A stretch of 64,000 nucleotides of DNA from Mactromeris polynyma (lineage: Eukaryota > Mollusca > Bivalvia > Venerida > Mactridae): contig JASFXZ010000002.1 of NCBI GenBank assembly GCA_032209605.1, positions 58,318,538 to 58,382,537 on the forward strand, given 5' to 3'. Below, piece after piece: positions 52,811-63,649 of the stretch; the first letter of the stretch is position 1, and every line of letters starts with the position of its first letter. Both the position numbers and the translations under genes were made by a program. A model generated the notes under the pieces. That model saw only the letters and a program-made list of their open reading frames with translations, was not told where the DNA came from and searched no databases.

Positions 52811-53419
52811 AGTGTATTTGTCTTGTTTGAACTGTTGATTTGCAGTAATTTACATTTATAATGATGGAATGATTGCAGATTTGTCTAATGATTGATTAAA
52901 ATGTTATTATTTCATGCACATTCTTATTTGTATTTCATATTCATCACCGGTGATCAATGATGATGACTCTATCAGAGGTGAGCTGGATCAAACCAGGTTA
53001 TGGTAAGACCGGAAATTGTTTTTAATGAAATGGCTGACTGTCTTGGAACGTTTTAAAAAAAATCTACATATGACCAGATAGGAATGGGTATTTCTTGTTT
53101 GTAATATTGAATATATTATACCATATACTTCAATTGTCTGTCTTAATGGATTAATTAGTTGTTGTTCTGAGTTTTAACGTTACATAGTTGTATAATTGTA
53201 TCTGCGTACATCCACCCTGTCGACCCGTTAAAACTCCAATGTGATTTTTGCCTATAATGTGTTTTGTAAATCTACTGCAATCTGAAAACCCCGTTGGGAC
53301 TCGAACCCAGTATATCCATTAACTTGAAAGTATACTTGCATTAAAATTACAGATTTGGCATTGCACTTGTGTCAGTAGACTGATTAATGCGCGGGCCACG
53401 TGAGTATGGTTTGTATTCC
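52811..53419 (+). repeat. right flank of the Academ-like insertion; segmental duplication copy 1
   Basis: This ~610-bp block (TCTTGTTTGAACTGTTGATT to GGGCCACGTGAGTATGG and TTTGTATTCC) matches 54727-55335 at well above 95% by eye. It includes GTTGGGACTCGAACCCAG, which is tRNA-like (complement of a B box). Only the single-base differences and the insertion separate the two copies. Confidence 0.9.
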
Positions 53420-54180
53420 TCACACGTTTGACTTTGTTTTTGTAAAGCTGATACAGGCAACTTATAACGTCTGATTCTTGCGTTCATCCGACCGTCCGTC
53501 AATTTATATCGATAATAATTTTAGCCTTTGCCTAACATTTAATTACTGCCTGACATGTGATCACTACAAAATAGGTATCGTAAATAATGCAATGCATACA
53601 GACTGCCTGTGCAATAATGTGTGAATATAGTGTAAGTTAATTTAAATTGACTATTTCGATTTTTGTTAAGTATGATAATTATGAAGGCAGCTTAATTTTT
53701 GTGGAAAGAATTTATTTGGCATTTTGTATTCATTTCAGGGAATTGGAAATTAAAAGTCAGAATGCTCTTTTGAAAACAATGGTGGCACGTTGACTAGAAT
53801 GTGTAATTGCACAATATAAGAAGAAATGGAAGATCTGTCTTGGTGAGTGTGAAGTAGATTTTATCGATAGCTTTTGTATGCAAAACAATTCAGCCATTAT
53901 TTGAACTCTTTTTTTCGTCTTTCATCAGGAACATGGCTAGATCTGGTTGCTGTTATTGTTCATATTGTATACATTTCAGAGATTGGGAAATTAAAGTCAG
54001 AATGAACGTTTGAAAACACTGGCGGCACGTTGAAAAGACTGTGTAATTGTACAGATAATGAAAGCAGTTGAAGATCTATGATGGTGAGTCGGAAATATAA
54101 TTTATTGATAGCTTTTGTATGCAAAACAGACTTGCCATTATTTTTGAACTCTTGTTTCGTTTTTGATTGCTGACTACTTA
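53420..54180. repeat. two ~235-bp tandem units
   Basis: GGAATTGGAAATTAAAAGTC with TGGTGGCACGTTGACTAGAA and GATAGCTTTTGTATGCAAAA (about 53739-53920) recurs as GAGATTGGGAAATTAAAGTC with CGGCACGTTGAAAAGACTG and GATAGCTTTTGTATGCAAAA (about 53980-54150). It is diverged, with no coding frame. Confidence 0.65.
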
Positions 54181-54624
54181 GATTTTGTAGATGTTAGAGA
54201 GAGAAAAGGACAGAATCGAGAGACTGCAGCTTCGAAGTTCATCTAACGAAAAACTTCAGACGTTGTGAACAAGACGAATATTAATTCAAGAGAGTGTCCC
54301 ATGTGTGTTCCCTGTATCTTATTTTTATCAGACTAATGATTGTCTTCAACGCAATATATTGAATACATTGCATTCGCTTGTCATGGTGTTTTTTCTTGTT
54401 TGTTATTGTGTGGGTTGTGTTATGATCTTGCATTTTGATAAGTGATGTTTGTTTTGTGATATTACGATGCTCTTTTCGTTCAGTGGATGCTGTTGGTGTG
54501 TTGTGATGGTTTGTTGTTTCGATTGTCGTATGCGGAATTGTGGCAGTTAGTTTGTTGTGGCCAATGTTTGGGAGTGGTGGATCGATGTTTTGTTTAGTAT
54601 TGCGGATGTCGATGGCGATGATAT
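54181..54624. other. T/G-skewed repeat sequence
   Basis: GAATCGAGAGACTGCAGCTT at about 54213 and TGATTGTCTTCAACGC at about 54338 have relatives at 55410 and 55525. The plus strand from 54370 is dominated by T and G (TTGTTGTGGCC-like), as at 55850-56230 and 58620-58780. No gene. Confidence 0.5.
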
Positions 54625-55335
54625 TAATGTTGCTTTTGTTTTGGTGATTGTGTGGCCAGTGTTGCTATGGTTTCTGTGTTGTTTTTGAGAGGGACATTAT
54701 TATGTGCAAAGTTCGATTTTGTACATAGTGTATTTGGCTTGTTTGAACTGTTGATTTTCAGTAATTTACATTTATAATGATGGAATGATTGCAGTTTTGT
54801 CTAATGATTGATTAAAATGTTATTATTTCATGCACATTCTTATTTGTATTTCATATTCATCACCGGTGATCAATGATGATGACTCTATCAGAGGTGAGCT
54901 GGATCAAACCAGGTTATGGTAAGACCGGAACTTGTTTTTAATGAAATGGCTAACTGTCTTGGAACGTTTTTAAAAAAATCTACATATGACCAGATAGGAA
55001 TGGGTATTTCTTGTTTGTAATATTGAATATATTATACCATATATTTCAATTGTCTGTCTTAATGGATTAATTAGTTGTTGTTCTGAGTTTTAACGTTACA
55101 TAGTTGTATAACTGTATCTGCGTACATCCACCCTGTCGACCCGTTAAAACTCCAATGTGATTTTTGCCTATAATGTGTTTTGTAAATCTACTGCAATCTG
55201 AAAACCCCGTTGGGACTCGAACCCAGTATATCCATTAACTTGAAAGTATACTTGCATTAACATTACAGATTTGGCATTGCACTTGTGTCAGTAGACTGAT
55301 TAATGCGCGGGCCACGTGAGTATGGTTTGTATTCC
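54625..55335 (+). repeat. segmental duplication copy 2, carrying the empty transposon site
   Basis: It is collinear with 45700-45802 joined to 52811-53419. The uninterrupted site is at 54721-54732 (GTACATAGTGTA). A third, partial copy of the internal part (TTTTGTCTAATGAATTATTA) follows directly at 55336-55407. Confidence 0.9.
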
Positions 55336-56507
55336 GGTTTTGTCTAATGAATTATTAAAATGTTATTATTTCATGCAAATTCTTATTTGTATTTCATATT
55401 GATCAATCGAATCGAGAGCCTGCAGCTACGAATTTCACCTAACTAAACACTAGAACATGACGAAGATTCATTCCAGTAAGTCTAAACATATGTTTTATGT
55501 AATCCATTTTTATCACTTCATCGATTTTCTTCAACGTCGTTTGTGGAATACAATGCTTACACTTGTCACCGTCTACATTAACAGTCATGTATAATATAAT
55601 TACAAGAAGATTATTTTGTTGCGTTGATTGTTCTGAAATTGCAATTGCTACGGTCATGTCCTTTACATTATGTGAAGTTGTCAGTTGCTGGCGGCGAGAT
55701 TGTTAGTACTGGTCGATAATGAATTCCATGAAAACTAGATAACTCAATTGCCTGCCGCGTAAAGTTGACTCAAAAAGTATTGCATTACGGCGCAAGACTC
55801 GATGAAAAACAACCGATCGCATGCCTTGATTGGTTATATGTTTTTTTAAGTTGTGTTGTGATGATTATTTATTTAGTAGTTCAAATAGTGTTGGTTGTGT
55901 TGCGAAGCTTATATTTTTGTGGCGAATGTTGTGTGTTGGTGCGATTCTTACCGTGATGTTGTAAATGTTGTGACTGGTGTTTTGATATTTTATCTTTTGT
56001 GTTTTTGGATCCCTTGGATTTTTGAATATTTTATTTCTAGTTTCTTCGAATCGTGTTTCGAGTGGTGCTGCGATGCTTTATTTCCTGTTTTTGATGTTGC
56101 AAGTTTTCTTGTGATTTTTCTTTTGGTATCTCGGGGTTTGTATGTTGTGTTGAGATGTTTGGTTTTTGTTGCGATTGTTGTCGATGGAGTTGTGGTGTTT
56201 GTTTGTAATGTGATTTTTGTTATCTCTGACCGATTCTCATTAATTTGCATTGATATATAGTTTTATCATTTTGTTTTCCTTTTGTACCGAGTTCACTTTC
56301 AATATATACTCTACTCGTTTATTGGTAATGTGTACAAGATCCAATTTTGCAAAGTTCTGCACACATCTTGTATTTATTTAAGACAACCTAATACATAAAA
56401 GTAAATATGAGATCTTGGGCTGATAATTTCTATATTTCTATATTTTGAAATAACAAACTGCAATTGTAATATTTTTTGTCATACCCATAATTATCCTATG
56501 AACAATA
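55336..56507. other. partial third copy, then T/G-skewed sequence; no gene
   Basis: After the partial repeat the region contains a 121-codon plus-strand frame (55895-56260) that translates to Val/Leu/Phe/Cys-rich strings. This follows from the extreme T/G skew and is not taken as coding. No splice or domain support. Confidence 0.45.
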
Positions 56508-57360
56508 GGCCTTTCCCAAAACTAGGTAGTCTCCCTTGAAAGTTGTCGTTCCTGAGGCCGTTATACGCAAGTGTTTAGTAAACTTCCGGGGACTATCTAT
56601 ACGTTAATCCGTTAATCAATATATCAATAACAACAGCGATTAAGAGATGAAATCAGCAAAGAAATCATTGAAATAGTGTTGTGTTTGTAAGGAAATCTAC
56701 CCTGGAAAAGTTATCGATGGAAGAACTGTTACTCTTCACTCGATTTCACGCCCTAATACCATCTCCATGATCACGCGTTTTCACTCAACTTGTTTTTAAA
56801 CCACTAAAAATCAATTTTTTCGTAAACTTCTGACATTCTAATTTATTCTTATGAAAAGTCGCTCTTTCCTTAAGCTAAAGCATGTAAAAAAATTAGGTTA
56901 CTATATAAAGTCTTTGCATAAACTGCATTTAAAACATCATAGGTAGCGATTTTACGCTGCACTCGCGGAAGGGTAATTTCTTCACATACTCGTGGCAAGT
57001 TTCCAATAAATTTTCTTTTTTTTATAATAAGTACCGTAATTTTAACTTACACTAATGCAAAGAGCAATCTTGTAAGATGTTAATTCCACCCAAAATACAT
57101 GGTTAATAATAAAAGTTAATCCATAAACGGCGATCAAACAATCCATTTTCAGAAAATTTTCAGAGCATCATAACTATTTCTAAAAATTAATCCACTTTAT
57201 GACTACTAAATGAGTCATTCTTGCACGCTTCGATAATTTTCGCTATCTCCGCCATTATTGACCCAACGCTAATAGTCCCCGGAAGTACTGAAGAAGTAAT
57301 CAGGGGAAGTAAGCGGTGATTTACTAAGGGAGACTACCTAGTTTTTGGAAAGGACTATTA
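56508..57360. mobile_element. ~850-bp non-autonomous TIR element
   Basis: The left end CCTTTCCCAAAACTAGGTAG with TCTCCCTT is matched by the inverted right end AAGGGAGACTACCTAGTTTT with TGGAAAGG. A second inverted pair (ACTTCCGGGGACTAT near 56583, ATAGTCCCCGGAAGTAC near 57271) sits inside, so the ends are layered. TA is present at both outer edges. No transposase inside. Confidence 0.7.
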
Positions 57361-58330
57361 TGACAACTACGTAAGATGTGAAATGAATATTACCTGGGTA
57401 AGTGAAATGTTCTGTGTTTCTAAGGAGCACGGCGGAGTTCATTCTTGATAAAGTACAGTACACTCCACTAATAACGATATTGTTTTCTTTGATATACCGG
57501 TTATTACGGTTCAAAATTTACGGTACCAGTCCGCTCGATCGAAATTCCTTTTAATTATTCGGCGGGTCCTGAGATATCAGGAATTGCAATATTTCGTAAG
57601 CAACAATGAATTATTTGGGTCACTAGCTCTGAATTATCTCGCTTATCAAGATATTTGTGACAATTTTCGGTCGTGCTTACCGATTGATATCATTAATTTC
57701 ATTAAACCCCTGCCCCTTCGATATATCGACATGAAAAGCTTGTAAAATAAATAATTGTCATGACTAACCATAGCCCGGTCCAACACAATAATACGTTTTA
57801 TACCTTTCATTCTTTAGTGCTGTAGTGACACCGGTACGAATCAAGTTACGCTAATTGAAAACAGGAGGTGTCTGTCTTTAATCATTACATGTACATGTGT
57901 CAATTCTTACCTTCCATTTCTCGCAACAGTTCTCGAAGTTGTCTATAAAATCTGCGATGAAAGTTGGTCAGACACTGAAGTACGTCCATTTCGATAACTC
58001 AATAGCTGGTTAGTCTATATCAGAGATTTGAAAGCTTATGTTAAATGTCTAAATAGTGCAATATTTGTTATACGTATTGATCGAATATTGGATCACTAGA
58101 ATTGCCATAACTATATGTATATAATGTTTAATGAACTTGCTTTAATTGTGCACAAACACTCCTTTCTTAATTATTAATTACTCAATTATTCGTCTGCGGA
58201 GGAAGAAAGTCAACCATGTATACATCTATAATAATGCTCGGATACAACGATACGAATCCAACAGTCCCCTGTTTATCGTTATTAGCTGGGTTAACAGCAA
58301 ATGAAATTACTGTCAACTGTTAATAAGAAT
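57361..58330. other. non-coding with a pogo-like terminus
   Basis: CAGTACACTCCACTAATAAC at about 57456 resembles a pogo/Tigger-type terminus. The matching right end was not identified. The rest shows no supported gene. Confidence 0.35.
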
Positions 58331-58333
58331 GAG

Positions 58334-58390
58334 CTCCGTCACATTCATGGCAGAATGTCTGATGATGGCCTGATGCCGGCCGAAACGGAG
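58334..58390 (+). ncRNA. candidate hammerhead ribozyme (helix-III-open form), probably from a Penelope-like or related retroelement
   Basis: The segments fit the hammerhead fold in order. Helix III 5' strand CTCCGT (58334-58339) and cleavage base C (58340) come first. Helix I follows, ACATTC / GAATGT (58341-58346 and 58353-58358) with a 6-nt loop. The core CTGATGA (58359-58365) is next, then helix II GGCC / GGCC (58367-58370 and 58378-58381). GAA (58382-58384) and the helix III 3' strand ACGGAG (58385-58390) close it. All three helices pair without mismatch. One extra U sits between the core and helix II, which may weaken it. AATAAAATGAAGAG follows, in the style of a retroelement end. No reverse transcriptase was found next to it. 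Confidence 0.6.
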
Positions 58391-59218
58391 AAGCTTAATA
58401 AAATGAAGAGTAATGCAAATATAAACTACATTTGGTCATAATTATCAATTACAAGAACAATTTCTGTCCCCTCTGAAGTCAATATGTAATACATCAAAAG
58501 ACCTGTAAAATTTAAATGACAATTTAGGTGTATTATAATCACGCGGACAAATGCAAATATTTTACTACAAAATAACAAAGTTAAAACAAAACTTTTTGAG
58601 AGATTCTATTTACGAGACTTCAGTTGTTGTTGCTATTGATGTGGATCGAGTTCTGAAATTTCGATTGGTGTTGCGGATGTTGTTAGTTTTGATGTGAGAC
58701 TTGTGCTGTTGTTGTGGGTGTTGAGGGTGACGTTTGGTTGTGGGTGGTGTTCAGAAGTTGATGTTGGTGTTTTAGATGTGATCATTTATGAATTTATGAC
58801 GATAGTTGTAATTCTTATGTGTGTTAATCAACGGATCATCAATTTCAAATGGTGTTATTGTTGAAATTAGCATGTAAGTAAATGAACCAATTACCCCATT
58901 ACTATCATCCGCACCCCAATAATCAACATCAGTACCCGCACAAAAGTATCTAAACACCATTATAATCCTCTGTTCCAAAACACAAGTAACAAAACACACT
59001 TATCAACACATGAAATACAAATACAAGCATTATTTTGGAAAAATCCGATCAGATTACACAATATATTTGTCGAGAATTGGCCATTTAGAAATATATTTCA
59101 GATATGCAGAGCCATCTTTCTTGACGGTGTTTAATTCCCTGACTGATACGATATAGGTGTAGTTTAAATATTAATAACAGTTTATCATCAACTATTTATT
59201 TTGTGTGACATTTTTCAG
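58391..59218. other. non-coding, T/G-skewed near 58620-58780
   Basis: I searched for the first half of a THAP zinc finger upstream of 59219 on the plus strand and did not find it. No supported gene. Confidence 0.4.
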
Positions 59219-61490
59219 GCGTGCAGACAGGGAAGTCAATCATTACGACAGAATATGCAGCTGTCACTTTGTTAATAGTGACAAGGAACTTGGGCCCACC
59301 ATTTTTGCTTATAGCAAAAACATTGACAGTTTCCCAGATATAGATACACCAAAAATCATGAAGAGAACAACATGATTTTGCTTCAAATATTGGCTACAGT
59401 AGTGTTCTGCCATTTTATCAATTTTTGATTGTATTATATATGTTGATAACTGAAACTTGACAAGCTCTACTTCTATGCACATTGTACAAAAATAAACCAT
59501 TGCAGCATATGACTCATCAGTTCCCTTTCATAGTTATGTAGAACATGTTGATAAAAATGTAAATATATTATATAACTATGTTATATCATTCTGACAGAAA
59601 AGGAGAAACAGACTCTAACAAAAAGTCCTTATAAATATGCATGCATACATTACAGAGAAGCTTAAACATGATTAAAAAGTGTATAATGGCTGAGTTAAGT
59701 ATTGAAATGTTTTATTTAAAATATAACAGTTAAATGACTATTTCAACAGATGCAAAATATCAAAGGTAGAGGATATTGTGAATTAATAGTTAACCAATGC
59801 TGATGACCATGGAGCTGTGTATGAAGAAGCTGCTGCTCATGACCACATTTACCACCTGCAAAGTCCAGATAGTGATGGTGTTTCTGTTGGAGATCATGCA
59901 ATATGCATAAAATCAGGTATCTGTACTATACTTTCCCTACAGTTTATGTCTGCATTGTATATATGTTATGTTTATTAACCATAAAGTTATAGCAAGTTGA
60001 ATGTAATAGAAATGAAGCAGATAAGTATCATCTTAAATATTGCCTGATAAATAATTTTGAACTACACATAACTCTCATTTGTTTTTTTATGTGCCACAAT
60101 AAATGTATATTATGCACAGACCATTGCCTGTGATATGTGTCTCTGTTAAAGACTGGCAACAGTCTTAGCAATGTTTTATTATTATTGAACATTAATTTTT
60201 CATTTACAGATCAAGAATTCTAGAGGATAAATTGCAGCCCATGAAGTCCATACTCTGAAGATGCAGAAACCTAAAATGTCCATACAGGACTTCATTCAGA
60301 AAACAGACAAGGTGAGTTTTGATACTGGTATTTTACTGTAGGATTGGGTACAGCATCAACACACAGGGTTTTCCAGGCAAAACATGAGGTCCTGTCACCT
60401 GTGTCCATGGATGGAACTACTAATGAGACTATCTGTAAAAAGTACAGCAGGATGCCAAATTACTATTTCTTTTACAATGATGTGTTCACTAAAGTTTGAC
60501 TTGACATTGTGTCTGTTTTTAATTGTCATAACATTTCATATTTCAGTCGTTTTTAACCCGACAATGACTTCACAAATTTGCTGAAACTATCATAGATATG
60601 TTATGTTTTATTACAGATGCAGTTGTACACATGATTTATAGCAGATGTGTTTCAAGTACTGGTGAGCATGCTTCAGAGGATGTCACCCTTTAATTACTAT
60701 TCTGGTTGGAGAGTCACCTGCTTTAGCATAGAGGATCAACTGCTAATGACTCTTATGAAACTACTCTTGAACTGCAAGGACTTGGATTTGGCTGTGCGAT
60801 TCAATACTAGTCGATCAACTGTGTCAAATGTTATACACACCTTCATTTATGTGCTTCATGAAATGTTGTACGAAGGAGTGTTGAAAGCGGTAGGAATTCT
60901 TAGCCAACTAAACTGCAAGAGGTCTATGCCAAAATCTTTTGAAGACTTCAGTTCTGCCAGGATAGCAATGGATGCTACAGAAGTTGTTCCTTCGGACATG
61001 AACAACCGTCAGTCTCCTTTATACAGTAGTTATAAAAGTAGACATTCAGTGAAAGCTTTTACATGTGTTGCTCCATATGGAGCATTAGTGTTTTGCTCTG
61101 ATTTGTATCCATGATCAACATCTGATGCAGCCATTGTAGAACATCCAAAATAATGGACTAACTGCAGTGAGGTGATTTGATACTGGCTGACAAAGGGTTC
61201 AATATAATTGAAAAACTCCCTGCAGGAATTCTTTAAACATTTCTCCTTGTCTCTCACGCAACGGACATTTTAAAAAAGAGGAGGCAGAACTTTGGTTTAA
61301 GATTGGAAGAAGCAGAATTCATAATGAGAGAGCAAATGAAAGAATGAAGAACTGTGACATTTTAAATCACATACCAACTCAGAACAGGCATTTATCTACT
61401 AAGATTTTTCAATTGTGTTGTTGTCTTGTCAATCTTCATGCACCCTTGTTAAAGGAAATTGCAGATAAATATGAAATTGTTCAAAATTAA
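59219..61490 (+). pseudogene. decayed THAP-domain PIF/Harbinger-type transposase
   Basis: The pieces lie in order on the plus strand. After an acceptor at 59217-59218 an open segment to 59375 reads [20 protein letters not shown] and then GPTIFAY, the second half of a THAP zinc finger. An acidic exon-like segment ends at a donor near 59914. 60207-60310 ends KMSIQDFIQKTDK before GTGAGT. The main exon from 60617 holds a helix-turn-helix ([36 protein letters not shown]), then the DDE_4-type nuclease: RIAMDATEV with the first Asp, [19 protein letters not shown] with the second Asp, and RIHNERANERMK with the Glu. In-frame TGA at 60632-60634 and 61112-61114 each replace an expected Gly (GGA). Further stops and at least two frame changes follow. 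It is a broken copy; the family call is firm. Confidence 0.8.
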
Positions 61491-61832
61491 AATGTCATTT
61501 TTTCTTGTTTTCCAATGAAAATGCCAGTGTTGTGCTCGATATGAACATTAGTGTTGCTTATAATTATACTATAGAACCATTTGCATAACATGCAGCTATG
61601 ATTGGATAAGTAATCCTTAATTAAAAATAAACAACTGTCCAGGTTTATATATTTTATTTCATCAAATTATTTTGACCAGCGTTTGGTTTCACAAATAAAG
61701 AAATGAATTACTGGTTGCATTTTGCTTCCGAAACTCACCTTAGTAACCATCGGGCTGATGGCGAAATACCTACAAAGCAAAACATTTATTAAAAGCATGT
61801 TCAAATAACCTATTATGACCATAGTACATAAT
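61491..61832. other. spacer between two convergent decayed genes
   Basis: There is a possible 31-nt minus-strand micro-exon at about 61743-61773 (acceptor TTTGTAG, donor AAG then GTGAGT) encoding YFAISPMVTK. It is the only splice-like feature; support is weak. Confidence 0.25.
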
Positions 61833-63646
61833 TCATTTTGCAGCAGCTATGATTTGTCCAAAGTTATAGGCAGTAAATCTCAGTTTACGAACTGTTGCCC
61901 GTAAGGAGTTTTTACTTTGTCCAACAGTAACAAAAGCTATTTCCACTACTTTCTCCTGGGACACTACCAGGTGACGCCTGATCCATGTTTGTGGGTCCTG
62001 ACCTAAAAGGTAGTCGGGGTTGAACAGCAGGTCATCTATTAGGGGATGTAATAATTCTTGTGTCAACAGTTACTCTGCCAGAATCCAGTGTTACAAAGTT
62101 ACTAGGGACTTGAAAATATGAGTCTTTAGCACAAATGTCAATTTACAACAATCTTTGAAACAAATGTAAGGATAATTTATCAGTATAACATAATTTAGCT
62201 TTATTAATTATTAAAAAAGAAAAATATAGTAAATGAGTTTGTCTATGAATATTATTCCATGAAAGTAACCCATTATCATTTTCTATTTCTCAATATCTAA
62301 CACTAATGATAGTACATGAACATAACTGTTGTTAAATCCAAAAATTAGAAACTAATGTAAAATAGCTTCAAATACCAAATTGGACAAAAAGACTGTGAGA
62401 AATGCAACAACTTCAACAATGAAAGTAATGTTCCACCATGTTAGACTCTGCAATCAGTTGTAGATCCAGATCAGCCGGTTCTGGAAAGTTAAAGTACTTT
62501 AAAAACTTTATTCGATATGTCATACCTGTATTCAGGTGGCTTTGGAGATTACAAATCACCCATATTCAGAGTAGTCTTTGGTAGTGCAGAATTAGGACGC
62601 TTCAACCAGCTACACTTCGCATCACATCAGTTTTGTCTTTTGTACCTGAAATAATGCAAACCAATTTGTATTTTTATAACAGACTAATGATCGAATGTAT
62701 ACATATATGTATTAATACAATAGTTTTTAATACAGCAAACTAATTGACACATAAACAAAACACATTACATATATGAAGAACTTTCACAATCACATAAATT
62801 TTAATGGCCTCAAATATGAATCAAATGTTATATTGCAAAATGCAATAGACACTTAAGTGCCCTTGAAACAAGGGATGCTAAATCTATTGTTCGACTGAAG
62901 AATTTTTATCACAACAGCAATAATTATGATTAATGTTACTGTATTATCATTATTATAAAAGTACACATGTAACTTACCCAAACAACAATGAAGCTGCCAC
63001 ATGATGACATTTGTATTCACCAATAGGACACTGACAAGAAGTAGAATTCACATCACCATTGTCTTCTGACTCAAGGAATATCTGCACAGATACACATAAA
63101 TAAATTAAATAATTTAAGCACAGTGTAACAAAGACAATAAACAAGGGACACTTTCTAACTCAACTCTTAGACTGGACATATTGCTGTATGTGATAGTCTT
63201 TATGTTAATATTACAATCGAAATCAGTCACATATGTCGTTAATTTAATAAATTTATAAACGCAAGATCATTAAAACAATTAATAGAAACTGCCAATTTAA
63301 TTGAATACGTGTTTTAATGTCACTAAACATTGTTACACGCATGTTTTATCCGAAATACGTACTGTCCGAAATTATTATGCACGCAAATTTTATATAAAGA
63401 AAACAATGACACTGGATAAATGTCATGTCTAGATGCAAATGATACTTTGACGGCTTGCTGTAACGGGGTATATTGAATAGTATTAATACCCATTGAGTTC
63501 AATATTTTAACCACTTTATTTCCAATAAAAATTTCAATGACAAACTCACCTGAACATTGAAGGAGGTGTCTTTCATCGATGCCTGCACACGCAGTGATCA
63601 CCTGCACTTCGTCCATAACAAAACGTAGAACCCTACCACTATTCAC
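61833..63646 (-). pseudogene. decayed SWIM zinc finger / YqaJ-type nuclease gene
   Basis: Minus-strand pieces, from 5' to 3'. First comes 63646 to about 63543 (MDEVQVITACAGIDERHLLQ, donor CAG then GTGAGT). 63081-62978 has a SWIM zinc finger (CQCPIGEYKCHHVAASLLFG) between good splice sites. 62645-62526 has CSWLKRPNSALPKTTLNMGD with in-frame stops either side. 62066-61833 reads TWIRRHLVVSQEKVVEIAFV, GQSKNSL and RKLRFTAYNFGQIIAAAK, which matches the start of the YqaJ/lambda-exonuclease-like domain of large invertebrate SWIM-YqaJ proteins. The exonuclease core beyond that point is absent. Phases of the first two pieces do not join, and stops are present, so this is a remnant. The YqaJ family normally degrades or recombines DNA ends. 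Confidence 0.65.
62080..62525. other. intron-like sequence of the SWIM/YqaJ remnant
   Basis: AT-rich with no motif. No exon that would join the 62645-62526 and 62066-61833 pieces in frame was found. Confidence 0.35.
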
Positions 63647-63649
63647 TGA

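Noticed and set aside
55895..56260. 121-codon plus-strand frame rich in Val, Phe, Cys and Leu
   Set aside because: It is explained by T/G skew; there is no domain, splice signal or sensible start context.
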